Source: Arthrobacter sp. APC 3897 (lineage in GTDB: Bacteria; Actinomycetota; Actinomycetes; Actinomycetales; Micrococcaceae). Taken from it: a stretch of 64,000 nucleotides of DNA. The translations under genes were made by a program, and so were the position numbers. Under the pieces are notes generated by a model, which was not told the origin of the DNA, made no database searches, and was given only the letters and a program-made list of their open reading frames with translations. Shown here one piece after another: positions 1 to 7,668 of the stretch (position 1 is its first letter; each line of letters starts with the position of its first letter). Location: positions 1-64,000 of the forward strand of contig NZ_JASDDG010000002.1 in assembly GCF_030407495.1 (NCBI RefSeq). The letters are read 5' to 3'.

Positions 1-1
1 C

Positions 2-208
2 CGCTCCAAGCGGGTCCGAAACATACGCTCCATCCGCCGCGGAGACCATGTGGAAGTACGCAGCGGCGAACAGGTCTACTACCGCGGAGAAGTCCGTGAA
101 ACGGCCCCGGGGTTGGGCACCGTCTGGATCCGCGAGGACGACGGAGGAACCCGCACCGCAATCAGCGTTGAAGACTTCACCATTTGGAAGATCACCGCGA
201 AGCACTAG
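2..208 (+). CDS. C-terminal part of a small hypothetical protein (cut by window edge)
   Basis: An open frame runs from the left edge to a TAG at 206-208 and encodes 68 residues rich in charged residues and beta-type sequence (segments such as GDHVEVRSGEQVYYRGEV and EDFTIWKI). No start codon or ribosome binding site is visible, so the gene probably begins outside the window. The composition suggests a small SH3-like beta-barrel, but I do not recognise the family and assign no function. Confidence 0.5.
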   Translation, partial: RSKRVRNIRSIRRGDHVEVRSGEQVYYRGEVRETAPGLGTVWIREDDGGTRTAISVEDFTIWKITAKH

Positions 209-248
209 CCGCCGCCCCGAATAGCACAGCCGGTTGTTAGGGTCAGGC

Positions 249-398
249 ATGGACCATCCGGCTGACATCCCCGAGTCTTCCTCCGACTACCGTCCGGGCG
301 AGCCGCTGCGTCCATGGGAGGACACCCGCATTGCCGGATTTGACCTCGCCCTGAGAATCCAGGGAGCCCCTATCGTTCCTGCGGTTAGCGGTCCATGA
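249..398 (+). CDS. hypothetical small protein (49 aa)
   Basis: A 49-residue frame starts at ATG 249 and ends at TGA 396-398. The product is acidic and proline-rich at the N-terminus (MDHPADIPESSSDY) with a hydrophobic stretch near the end. It lies 40 bp after the preceding stop and its 3' end overlaps the convergent SDR gene by 14 bp. There is no strong Shine-Dalgarno sequence, so it may be spurious. Confidence 0.3.
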   Translation: MDHPADIPESSSDYRPGEPLRPWEDTRIAGFDLALRIQGAPIVPAVSGP

Positions 399-1143
399 GC
401 GCCCCGGCGCTGAGATTCAGAGTTGCGGCGGTCATGCTTCCGGCTTTGTCTGAAGCAGCAAAGGCTGCAGCATTCCCGACATCTTCCAGTGTTGCCGCAC
501 GCCTCAGCAGAGTGGCGTCCACAATGCTGTTTGCAATGTCTTCTTTTCCGTCCATATCCGGTGGAAGGGACTCGGGAATGCCTCCGCTGCGCAGGGTCAC
601 CACGCGGATGCCGTGGGGCCCAAGCTCCACCGCCAGCTGGCGGCGCATGGCCTCCATGGCCTCAAAAGCGGTGATCAGGCCGCCCAGCCAGAGACCCGGC
701 GAAGGGTTGCCCGAACCTCCAAAAGCCAGGATGACGCCGGAACGCTGCTGCATCATGTGCCGGGCAGCCGCACGCGAGGTCAGGAACATGGTTTGCACTG
801 CGGTGGATACCGGCCGCAGATAGTCCTCCACGTACATATCAACCATCGGTTTGCCCTGCACATCACCGTGTTGAATCACGTTCATGGAGATGTCCAGGCT
901 CCCTGCTGCGGCCGTGACATCGTTGGCGTGCTCATCCACAGCCTGTCCGTTGGTGGCGTCGAGCAGCGCAGTTTCCACCAGCCCTCCGCTTGCCCGGATA
1001 TCCCGGGCCACCTGCTCAAGAGGTTCAGGATGCCGGCCGGCCAGGAAAACGCGTGCACCTTCCCTCGCGAAGGCCCGGGCCACCGCTCCCCCAATCGCTC
1101 CTCCTCCACCGTAGATGACGGCATTTTTCTCATTGAGCAGCAT
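385..1143 (-). CDS. SDR family oxidoreductase, atypical catalytic motif
   Basis: A 252-residue Rossmann-fold protein of normal short-chain dehydrogenase length. I start it at MLLNEKN (ATG 1143); the open frame extends further upstream, but only through low-complexity repeat-derived sequence. The nucleotide-binding loop GGGGAIGG replaces the usual TGxxxGxG and lies near residue 13. The stretch where Tyr-x-x-x-Lys normally sits reads GLITAFEAMEAMRRQLA, so the classical catalytic Tyr and Lys are absent. The following LGPHGIRVVTLRSGG is typical of SDRs. It may use a non-classical mechanism or have a non-redox role. No operon partner is evident. Confidence 0.8.
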   Translation of the reverse strand: MLLNEKNAVIYGGGGAIGGAVARAFAREGARVFLAGRHPEPLEQVARDIRASGGLVETALLDATNGQAVDEHANDVTAAAGSLDISMNVIQHGDVQGKPMVDMYVEDYLRPVSTAVQTMFLTSRAAARHMMQQRSGVILAFGGSGNPSPGLWLGGLITAFEAMEAMRRQLAVELGPHGIRVVTLRSGGIPESLPPDMDGKEDIANSIVDATLLRRAATLEDVGNAAAFAASDKAGSMTAATLNLSAGALMDR

Positions 1144-1162
1144 GGCGGGACCTCTTCGGGTA

Positions 1163-1190
1163 GCTGTGGCTGTGGCTGTGGCTGTGGCTG
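1163..1190. repeat. GCTGTG hexanucleotide tandem repeat
   Basis: About 4.7 copies of GCTGTG run without interruption just upstream of the SDR start (ATG 1143, minus strand). The hexamer sits where the leader of that gene would lie, so copy-number change by slippage would alter promoter or leader spacing without shifting a reading frame. That regulatory role is inference. Confidence 0.75.
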
Positions 1191-1225
1191 TCCATGATGG
1201 CACTGCCCCCACCGGCAAGGACAGG

Positions 1226-1260
1226 CCCACATGCATGAACAGCCCCACATGTATGAACAG
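1226..1260. repeat. 17-bp direct repeat pair, 18-bp period
   Basis: Two copies of CCCACATGYATGAACAG lie at 1226-1242 and 1244-1260 with one mismatch and a single base between them. They are in the gap between the SDR gene and the small minus-strand gene upstream of it. An upstream binding site for the SDR gene or a relic duplication are both possible. Confidence 0.65.
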
Positions 1261-1285
1261 GGGCCCGGAATTCCCCGGGCCCCTG
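1258..1285 (-). terminator. GC-rich hairpin, probable terminator
   Basis: A perfect 11-bp inverted repeat (CAGGGGCCCGG at 1258-1268 and its complement at 1275-1285) with a 6-nt loop lies 53 bp past the stop of the minus-strand small gene at 1338-1622. There is only a weak T-rich tail (TTCATAC), as is common for actinobacterial terminators. Confidence 0.5.
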
Positions 1286-1337
1286 TCCTGCAGTGTTTCT
1301 GTACTGCTGTTTCCTACACTGCTGTCTTCCGGTCCTG

Positions 1338-1622
1338 CTACCAGCGGACCTTCTTTTCCCTCCGCCCCTGTTTCCCGAAACTGTGCGTGGGCTTGTGGTC
1401 CTTGCCCAGGCTCTGCCACCCGGGGAGGGCGGACTCCGCGTCCGCACCCGGAACCGGCGGATCTCCGCCGTCGGCGCCGAGCTTTGCTGCTGCTGCCGGG
1501 GCGATGTTCACCGTTGCCGTTACCGGCAGCTCGGACGTGTTGGCAGAGACGGACGCAACGGGAGAGACGGGGATGCCAAGCCCGGAAAAGGGCGCGGACG
1601 GGTTCTTTTTGGATGATGCCAT
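1338..1622 (-). CDS. hypothetical protein (94 aa)
   Basis: A 94-residue frame whose ATG at 1622 is preceded by GGAG at good spacing, and which is followed by a hairpin terminator candidate; both favour a real gene. The product is disordered-looking: a Lys/Ser N-terminus (MASSKKNPSAPFSG), an Ala/Pro/Val-rich middle and a strongly basic C-terminus ending GRREKKVRW. There is no membrane segment or recognisable domain. The basic tail could bind nucleic acid, but that is speculation. Confidence 0.45.
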   Translation of the reverse strand: MASSKKNPSAPFSGLGIPVSPVASVSANTSELPVTATVNIAPAAAAKLGADGGDPPVPGADAESALPGWQSLGKDHKPTHSFGKQGRREKKVRW

Positions 1623-1815
1623 GGTTGATCTCCGGACTTTTCATAGTACCGGCCGGGAACTGCGCTGATGATGGCCGTCCTGCATAGACAGCATGGACCG
1701 CCTACCCGGGCGATACGGGTGAATGGGGGTCAGCGATAAGAGCGGGTGCTCGGAGCCGGCAATCCGGCCCGGAAGGCACCTACTCGTAAATCAGTTCCAT
1801 GGGCACACCTTAACA

Positions 1816-1855
1816 AGAAAAGGCGGCACCGGGATAGACCCGTGCCGTCTTTTCT
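1816..1855 (-). terminator. intrinsic terminator of putA
   Basis: A stem built from AGAAAAGGCGGCACCGGG pairs, with two small imperfections, with CCCGTGCCGTCTTTTCT on the other arm. It lies 16 bp beyond the putA stop. The A-rich and T-rich flanks give a U-tract in either direction, so it is likely bidirectional. Confidence 0.75.
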
Positions 1856-1870
1856 GTTGCCGAATGCGGT

Positions 1871-4800
1871 CTAGATCAGGGCATCCGAGAGGTGGTTCGG
1901 CGTCCCGAAGCGGTGCGCTGTGATGCTCACGGCCTGCTCATGCAGGAACGGCAGCAGCTCAACGCGCCCGGCCTCGGTGACCGGGTTGGCATAGACGGCT
2001 ACGTCCGGCCGTCCGCCGAGGGCCGTGGCCAGATCCGAGGCGCCGGAGCCGATCAGGCGGATCCGGGTCCCCTGCACAGCCGGGTCAAACGCTGCAGCGG
2101 AAGCCAGCCATTCGGCGTCGTTCTCCTCCGTCACGGGGATTCCCTGTTCCGTCAGGACGGCCCGAAGCGCCAGCGGCAGTTCGACGCCGGTGGAGATCCG
2201 AAGCGTCGATCCGGCCAGCAGTCCGGCAGCGGCCACGCGAACAAGAGCATCCAGCGGCTCGTTCTCGGACAACCGGATGGTGACCGGCAGCGGCCGGTAG
2301 CGGAACACGTTGCGTTCCGCGCTCAGCGCTGACACGTCCTGAGTGGTGCCGAACTCCTCGGCCCACGCCGCGGCATCGCTGCCCAGTGCACGCTGCAGGA
2401 ATCCGGTATCCGCGGTGAAGCTGTTTGAACCTGCGGCAGCCAGGAGCTTGGCAGCGCCCTGATGACGAACCCGGCTTCCGCTGCCGGTGGCCGTTGCCGG
2501 CTCCCATGTGCCCAGGCCCATGAGGTAGTTGGGACCGCCGGCCTTGGTTCCGGCGCCCACCGCTGATTTCTTCCAGCCGCCGAAGGGCTGGCGCTGGACA
2601 ATGGCACCGGTGATGCCGCGGTTGATGTAGAGGTTGCCGGCCGAAATGTTCTCCAGCCACAGGTCCATCTCCGCCGGATCCAGCGAGTGCAGGCCGGAGG
2701 TCAGTCCGTAGTCGATCTGGTTCTGCAGTGCGATGGCTTCTTCCAAGGTGTCTGCGGTCATGACCCCGAGGATGGGACCAAAGTACTCGGTGAGGTGGTA
2801 TTCGGAACCGGGACGAACCCCGGTGCGCACGCCCGGGCTCCAGAGACGGCCGGAATCATCGAGCTGCTTCGGCTCAATGAGCCAGGACTCGCCTTCGCCC
2901 AGCACGGTCAGTCCGCGGAGCAGCTTGCCTTCGGCGGGTTCAATGATCGGACCCATCTGCGTGACGGCGTCCACCGGATAGCCGACCTTGAGCGACTGCA
3001 CGGCGTCCACCAGCTGGTTCCGGAAGCGGGGAGACTTGGCCACCGAACCCACAAGGATCACCAGGGAGGCTGCCGAGCACTTCTGGCCCGCGTGGCCGAA
3101 AGCGGAGGAAACGACGTCGCGCGCGGCCAGGTCAAAGTCGGCGCTGGGCGTGACGATGACGGCGTTCTTTCCCGAGGTTTCCGCCAGCAGGGGCAAATCA
3201 GGGCGGAAGGAACGGAACAGCTCTGCCGTTTCATAGCCTCCGGTGAGGATGACGCGGTCCACGGAAGGATCTGAAATGAGCTGGCGGCCGAGTTCACGCT
3301 CGCCCAGCTGGACCATCTGCAGGACATCGCGGGGAACGCCGGCTTCCCAGAGTGCTTCCACCATGACGGCTCCGCTGCGCGCGGACTGGCGGGCCGGCTT
3401 GATGATCACCGAGGAACCGGCCGCGAGGGCGGCCAGGGTGGAGCCGGCAGGAATGGCTACCGGGAAATTCCAGGGCGGGGTAACCACCGTGAGCCGGGCC
3501 GGGACGAAGCGGGCGCCGTCGATGTTTTCCAGGTCCTTGGCCCGCTCAGCGTAGTAATGCGCAAAGTCGACGGCTTCGGAAACCTCGGGATCCGACTGGT
3601 CCAGGGTCTTGCCGGTTTCATCGGCCATGACCTCCATCAGGTCTGCACGGTGGTCTTCGAGGATGCTGCCTGCTCGGTGCAGGATCTCGGCACGGTCGGC
3701 ACCGCTGAGGGCGGCCCAGCCCCTGCTGGCGGAAACAGCTGTCTCGATGACCGCGGAGAGCGCCTCTTCGTCGGCCACCCGGGCATCGGCAACGGCTGCC
3801 TTGCCCAGCGGTGAGCCTTCGATCCGGCTCAGGATGGAGCGGCCCCAGGCCTGGTTGGCCGGAAGCGAAGGATCGGTGTCCGGAGTGTTGCTGAAGCCCT
3901 GGTTCACGGCGCCGCCGGATACGGCAGGACGCGGCTGGCTGCGGTCCTGGATGCGGTTCGGGGCGGGAACCCGGTCATCCAGGTCTTCCAGCGACGTGAG
4001 GAAACGCAGCTTCTCCCGCTCGAAGAGGGCTTCGTTTTCACTGAGCTCAAAGACGGCGGACATAAAGTTCTCGGAGCTGGCGCCCTCTTCGAGGCGGCGG
4101 ATCAGGTAGGCGATGGCGACGTCGAACTCCGCCGGGTGCACCACGGGCGTGTACAGCAGAAGCGATCCGACGTCACGCTTGACCACCTCGGCCTGGCCGG
4201 TGGCCATGCCGAGCAGCATCTCGAATTCAATGCCCGCGGTCACGCCGCGCTGCTTGGCCAGCAGCCAGGCGAAGGCGATGTCGAAGAGGTTGTGGCCGGC
4301 AACACCGATCCGCACGTTGTCCACGTGCCCGGGCTGCAGCGCGTAGTTGATGACGCGCTTGTAGTTGGTGTCCGTTTCCGCCTTGGAGCCGCAGGTGGCC
4401 AGCGGCCAGTCGTGCAGCGAGGCTTCCACCTGTTCCATGGGCAGGTTGGCGCCCTTGACCACACGGACCTTGATGGAGGCACCGCCGCCGGCGCGGCGGG
4501 CGGCGGCAAATTCCTGCAGGCGCATCATGGCGGACAGCGCATCCGGGAGGTAGGCCTGGAGCACAATGCCGGCTTCCAGGTCCTTGAACTCGGGCATGGA
4601 CAGGAGTTTGGTGAAGACCGCCATGGTCATCTCCAGGTCCTTGTACTCCTCCATGTCCAGGTTGATGAACTTCTTCTGCGCAGAGGAAGCAGCCCGGCGG
4701 TAGAGCGGAGTCAGGCTTTCCACCACGTGGTCCACTGCCTCGTCGAAGGCCCAGTGCGAGTGCGGCGAGACAGTGGAGGAAACCTTGATGGAGACGTAGT

Positions 4801-5341
4801 CGACGTCGTCGCGCGCGAGGAGCTCGTGGGTGCCCTGCAGGCGGCGGGCAGCTTCGTTCTCGCCAAGGACGGCCTCGCCCAGGAGGTTCATATTCAGCCG
4901 GATGCCGTCCTTGCGGATGCCGGCAATCGCTTTTCCGAGCCGGGCGTCGGTGGCGTCCACGATGAGGTGGCCAACCATGCGGCGCAGCACCTTGCGGGCC
5001 ACCGGGATGACAACCTGAGGCAGCGCAGGAGCCATCACCCCGCCGAGGCGGACAGCCGAGCGCATGTACCAGGGCAGGAAGCCGGGAACCCGCGGCGCCA
5101 GGGCGGCAAGGTTTCGGCCCGCCACATGCAGGTCCTCGGGGCGGATAACGCCGTCAACGAATCCCACGGTGAAGTCCAGTCCGGCCGGGTCCTTGAGTAC
5201 TCCGGCAAGCTGGGCAGCGGAGGCGTCCACCGGGACGGACGCTGCTTCGGCGAGCCAGCGGCGGACCAGGGCCACGGCTTCCTCGGCCAGCGCCTGGGGG
5301 GTGTCCGATCCCGCGGTGGTTTCGGTGATGGTGTTGCTCAT
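1871..5341 (-). CDS. putA: bifunctional proline dehydrogenase / L-glutamate-gamma-semialdehyde dehydrogenase
   Basis: A 1156-residue PutA that oxidises proline to P5C in its N-terminal FAD barrel and then to glutamate in its C-terminal NAD-dependent aldehyde dehydrogenase. The PRODH half shows GVAGHNLFDIAFAW and the substrate-binding helix YLIRRLEEGASSEN. The ALDH half begins near residue 500 and has the general base Glu721 in LAETSGKN and the catalytic Cys755 in GQKCSA. A C-terminal tail of about 160 residues follows the ALDH fold, as in long PutAs. There is no N-terminal ribbon-helix-helix domain, so it should not autoregulate. It is divergent from a LysR gene across a 133-bp AT-rich region, the obvious candidate regulator. 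The Shine-Dalgarno sequence is weak. Confidence 0.95.
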   Translation of the reverse strand: MSNTITETTAGSDTPQALAEEAVALVRRWLAEAASVPVDASAAQLAGVLKDPAGLDFTVGFVDGVIRPEDLHVAGRNLAALAPRVPGFLPWYMRSAVRLGGVMAPALPQVVIPVARKVLRRMVGHLIVDATDARLGKAIAGIRKDGIRLNMNLLGEAVLGENEAARRLQGTHELLARDDVDYVSIKVSSTVSPHSHWAFDEAVDHVVESLTPLYRRAASSAQKKFINLDMEEYKDLEMTMAVFTKLLSMPEFKDLEAGIVLQAYLPDALSAMMRLQEFAAARRAGGGASIKVRVVKGANLPMEQVEASLHDWPLATCGSKAETDTNYKRVINYALQPGHVDNVRIGVAGHNLFDIAFAWLLAKQRGVTAGIEFEMLLGMATGQAEVVKRDVGSLLLYTPVVHPAEFDVAIAYLIRRLEEGASSENFMSAVFELSENEALFEREKLRFLTSLEDLDDRVPAPNRIQDRSQPRPAVSGGAVNQGFSNTPDTDPSLPANQAWGRSILSRIEGSPLGKAAVADARVADEEALSAVIETAVSASRGWAALSGADRAEILHRAGSILEDHRADLMEVMADETGKTLDQSDPEVSEAVDFAHYYAERAKDLENIDGARFVPARLTVVTPPWNFPVAIPAGSTLAALAAGSSVIIKPARQSARSGAVMVEALWEAGVPRDVLQMVQLGERELGRQLISDPSVDRVILTGGYETAELFRSFRPDLPLLAETSGKNAVIVTPSADFDLAARDVVSSAFGHAGQKCSAASLVILVGSVAKSPRFRNQLVDAVQSLKVGYPVDAVTQMGPIIEPAEGKLLRGLTVLGEGESWLIEPKQLDDSGRLWSPGVRTGVRPGSEYHLTEYFGPILGVMTADTLEEAIALQNQIDYGLTSGLHSLDPAEMDLWLENISAGNLYINRGITGAIVQRQPFGGWKKSAVGAGTKAGGPNYLMGLGTWEPATATGSGSRVRHQGAAKLLAAAGSNSFTADTGFLQRALGSDAAAWAEEFGTTQDVSALSAERNVFRYRPLPVTIRLSENEPLDALVRVAAAGLLAGSTLRISTGVELPLALRAVLTEQGIPVTEENDAEWLASAAAFDPAVQGTRIRLIGSGASDLATALGGRPDVAVYANPVTEAGRVELLPFLHEQAVSITAHRFGTPNHLSDALI

Positions 5342-5474
5342 GCGGGCAGCTCATTTCAACGTACAACTAATAGGTATTCCTCTAAGTATCCGCACTATTT
5401 CCCGTTAGGCAACGGTACCTTTTCTAAACGATATAGGTTAGATTTACTAATGAATCCAAAGGCAGGAAATTACA
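5342..5474. promoter_or_regulatory. divergent putA / lysR promoter region
   Basis: This 133-bp gap is clearly more AT-rich than its surroundings and separates putA (minus) from the LysR gene (plus). It contains repeated half-sites of the form ACTAAT (near 5366 and 5446) and the pair TAGGTAT / TAAGTAT, which would suit a LysR-type regulator binding both promoters. Assignment of -10/-35 boxes is uncertain. The LysR GTG is preceded by AGGAA at 5464-5468. Confidence 0.5.
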
Positions 5475-6374
5475 GTGCTCGATGTTCGCCGCATGATCCT
5501 TCTCCGTGAGGTCAAAGCCCGCGGGACCCTGGCCGCAGTGGCGGAAGCGCTGGACCTCAGCCCCTCTGCGGTGTCCCAGCAGCTCGGTCAGCTGGAGAAA
5601 TCCGTAGGTGTGGAGCTGCTGCGGAAAACCGGACGCGGCGTGCAGCTGACTCCGCAGGCCGAGATCCTGGTGGCGCATGCCTCCGACATCCTGGAGTCAC
5701 TGGAACGGGCCGAAGCGGACCTCGCCTCGTCCCTGACATCGGTGACCGGGACAATCCGGGTGGCAGTGTTCCAGTCGGCCGCGCTGGCGCTCCTGCCCGA
5801 TGCCCTGCGGATCCTGCGGCGCGAGCACCCTGAGCTGCGGGTGCAAATGGTCCAGCGCGAACCCGAAACGGCGCTCTATGAAACATGGGCCCGGGACTTT
5901 GATCTGGTGATTGCCGAACAGTACCCCGGCCATGCCGCCGTCCGGCATGCCGAACTGGACCGGGTGCACCTGACATCGGACGCCATCCGCCTGGCCGTAC
6001 CGCATGAGGGCCTCCCGCCGGTGCGCACCCTGGCGGACACCGCTGATGTGCCCTGGGTGATGGAACCGCGGGGCGCCGCGTCCCGGCACTGGGCAGAACA
6101 GATTTGCCGGAGAGCCGGATTCGAGCCGGATGTCCGCTTTGAAACGGCAGATCTGCAGGCCCAGATCCGGCTGATCGAGTCCGGCAACGCCGTGGCCCTG
6201 ATGCCGGATCTGGTCTGGACCGGGCGTGAACCCAGCGTGCAGCTGCTGGAGCTGGAGGGTAAGCCGCACCGCAGCATTTTCACGTCGGTGCGGCGGGCCG
6301 GCGCCAACCGGCCGGCGGTCCTGGCGTGCCGTGAGGTGCTTGAGCGCACCGCGCGGCAGGTTGCTGCACCCTAA
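5475..6374 (+). CDS. LysR-family transcriptional regulator
   Basis: A 299-residue protein starting at GTG 5475 (MLDVRRMILLREVKARGTL) with an AGGAA ribosome binding site. Residues 1-60 form the winged helix-turn-helix (AEALDLSPSAVSQQLGQLEK). Residues of about 90-290 form the periplasmic-binding-like effector domain (GTIRVAVFQSAALALLP onwards). Divergent orientation to putA suggests control of proline catabolism, perhaps with proline as effector, although Arthrobacter LysR proteins next to putA need not regulate it. It ends at a strong palindromic terminator. Confidence 0.88.
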   Translation: MLDVRRMILLREVKARGTLAAVAEALDLSPSAVSQQLGQLEKSVGVELLRKTGRGVQLTPQAEILVAHASDILESLERAEADLASSLTSVTGTIRVAVFQSAALALLPDALRILRREHPELRVQMVQREPETALYETWARDFDLVIAEQYPGHAAVRHAELDRVHLTSDAIRLAVPHEGLPPVRTLADTADVPWVMEPRGAASRHWAEQICRRAGFEPDVRFETADLQAQIRLIESGNAVALMPDLVWTGREPSVQLLELEGKPHRSIFTSVRRAGANRPAVLACREVLERTARQVAAP

Positions 6375-6392
6375 TACGGGCGTTAAAGGCAT

Positions 6393-6422
6393 GCGGGGTT
6401 CCGGCAGCTGCCGGAACCCCGC
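6393..6422. terminator. bidirectional terminator, perfect 15-bp palindrome
   Basis: A perfect 30-bp inverted repeat, left arm GCGGGGTTCCGGCAG, lies between the convergent LysR gene (ends 6374) and the PRC-barrel gene (ends 6443). Its symmetrical position between two stops points to a shared terminator. No clear U-tract follows on either side. Confidence 0.7.
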
Positions 6423-6442
6423 CCTCAAATGGTGCCTTTCAG

Positions 6443-7411
6443 TTACCTTCCGCTGCCCGAGCCGCTCTCTCCGGATGTGCCGCCCGACGCGCCGCCGGAG
6501 TGGCCGGACCCGCCATGTGAATCCGTGCCGGAGCTTCGACGGACGCTGTCGTCAATCTCCGTTTCAATCTGCTCCTTGCGGACTTCCTCGGACACGCTTT
6601 CCGAGTCCGTGACGGTTTCCGTATCCATCCGGACGCGCTCCACCGGCACCGTCTTCTTACTGACGACCGGCTCCTCAGCGTGGAGGGTCACTTCATGCTC
6701 CTCTTCGCTGAGCTCCGGCCCGGACATGGCCGAACCTGCAGTGGCATCCGTGACCGGCTCACGCTCAATGCGGACCTCTTCATGGCTGACCGGAACCTCG
6801 GTGGTGACGGTCTCCGTGACGACGTACTTCCGCAGGCGCGCCCTGCCTGTCTCGTGGGACCGGGTGCCCACATCCAGCTGCTCTTCCGAGCGGGTCATGG
6901 CGTCATCCGTGGTGGGGCCGGAGGTATCCCTGCCCACGGTCGAATCCGCTGACATGCCGGACCGCGTCAGGTCGCTGTCCTCCGTGAAGTCCGACCGTTC
7001 GCCGGACCGGGTTCCGACACCCGCCGAATCGGTCATGGTGGAGTCCGTCATGGTGCCTGCATCCATGGTGGCGACGTCATCGCTGCCGTCGTCGTACGTG
7101 AACCCGTAGTACCGGTAAAGGGTCACCTCTTCTTCGGGAGAGATGGATCCGTCGGCTTCGACCTGCGGGGAGTTCTTCACCTCGTCCTTGGAGTAGGGAA
7201 CCAGGACGTCCACACCCTCCACCGTCGCTTCGCTGAGGGGCACGAAGGACTCGTTCGTTCCGAGAATTCCCGTGTTGACCGTAACCCAGGCGGGTTCGTT
7301 GGTCTGGTCATCCAGATAGAACGTTCCAACGGCGCCGATCTTGTCACCGTTGGGGCCCAGGACGTTGCCGGAGCCTGCCATGAGACCTTCAACTTGCTGG
7401 TTGCTGATCAT
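6443..7411 (-). CDS. PRC-barrel and YsnF/AvaK (DUF2382) domain stress protein
   Basis: A 322-residue soluble protein; the start MISNQQVEG (ATG 7411) has an AAGGAG ribosome binding site. Residues of about 5-105 form a PRC-barrel (GSGNVLGPNGDKIGAVGTFYLDD). A Ser/Thr/Asp-rich linker follows, then a DUF2382 domain from about residue 190 to 300, recognised by paired motifs such as KYVVTETVTTEVPVSHEEV and a second Val/Glu-rich repeat. The tail is Gly/Ser-rich. Such proteins are associated with general stress response in Micrococcaceae, but the molecular function is unknown. It is transcribed alone. Confidence 0.85.
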   Translation of the reverse strand: MISNQQVEGLMAGSGNVLGPNGDKIGAVGTFYLDDQTNEPAWVTVNTGILGTNESFVPLSEATVEGVDVLVPYSKDEVKNSPQVEADGSISPEEEVTLYRYYGFTYDDGSDDVATMDAGTMTDSTMTDSAGVGTRSGERSDFTEDSDLTRSGMSADSTVGRDTSGPTTDDAMTRSEEQLDVGTRSHETGRARLRKYVVTETVTTEVPVSHEEVRIEREPVTDATAGSAMSGPELSEEEHEVTLHAEEPVVSKKTVPVERVRMDTETVTDSESVSEEVRKEQIETEIDDSVRRSSGTDSHGGSGHSGGASGGTSGESGSGSGR

Positions 7412-7589
7412 GCTCTTCTCCTTCAGCTGTGAAAACATCGCCGTTGTGCGGCTTGGTTCACGTTGGCCGGAGCCTGAACAGGCATCGTGAAGATACAGGC
7501 AACCGATCAGTCGCCGATCAACCTTCGAGGTAGCGTGCCAAACTCCGGGATGAGCCCTGTGGGGGCTTTTGGTGGGCGGCTGTAGCATC

Positions 7590-7617
7590 AAGCAGGCCTG
7601 AAATCCCAAGCCTGCTT
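7590..7617 (-). terminator. possible terminator in 257-bp gene-free gap
   Basis: An 8-bp perfect stem (AAGCAGGC / GCCTGCTT) with a 12-nt loop lies 52 bp downstream of the acyl-CoA ligase stop. There is no U-tract in the minus direction, so this is weak. The rest of the gap to 7412 presumably holds the promoter of the PRC-barrel gene. It includes two TGATCGG copies 11 bp apart, seen on the minus strand near 7504-7521. Confidence 0.35.
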
Positions 7618-7668
7618 ACTATTCCAACCCACCGCCTTCGGAGCGTCAATAGGCAAAGTGGAAGGGGC

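Noticed and set aside
385-1687. Long plus-strand ORFs around 395-823 and 1115-1687
   Set aside because: Overlap the SDR and the small minus-strand gene; the latter spans the repeat and hairpin and has no start signal.
1723-1923. 66-residue plus-strand ORF over the putA terminator
   Set aside because: Spans the terminator and the end of putA with no ribosome binding site.
4136-5509. 457-residue plus-strand ORF across putA
   Set aside because: Antisense to a well-supported PutA; long antisense frames are expected in GC-rich coding DNA, and the translation has low-complexity composition and no motif.
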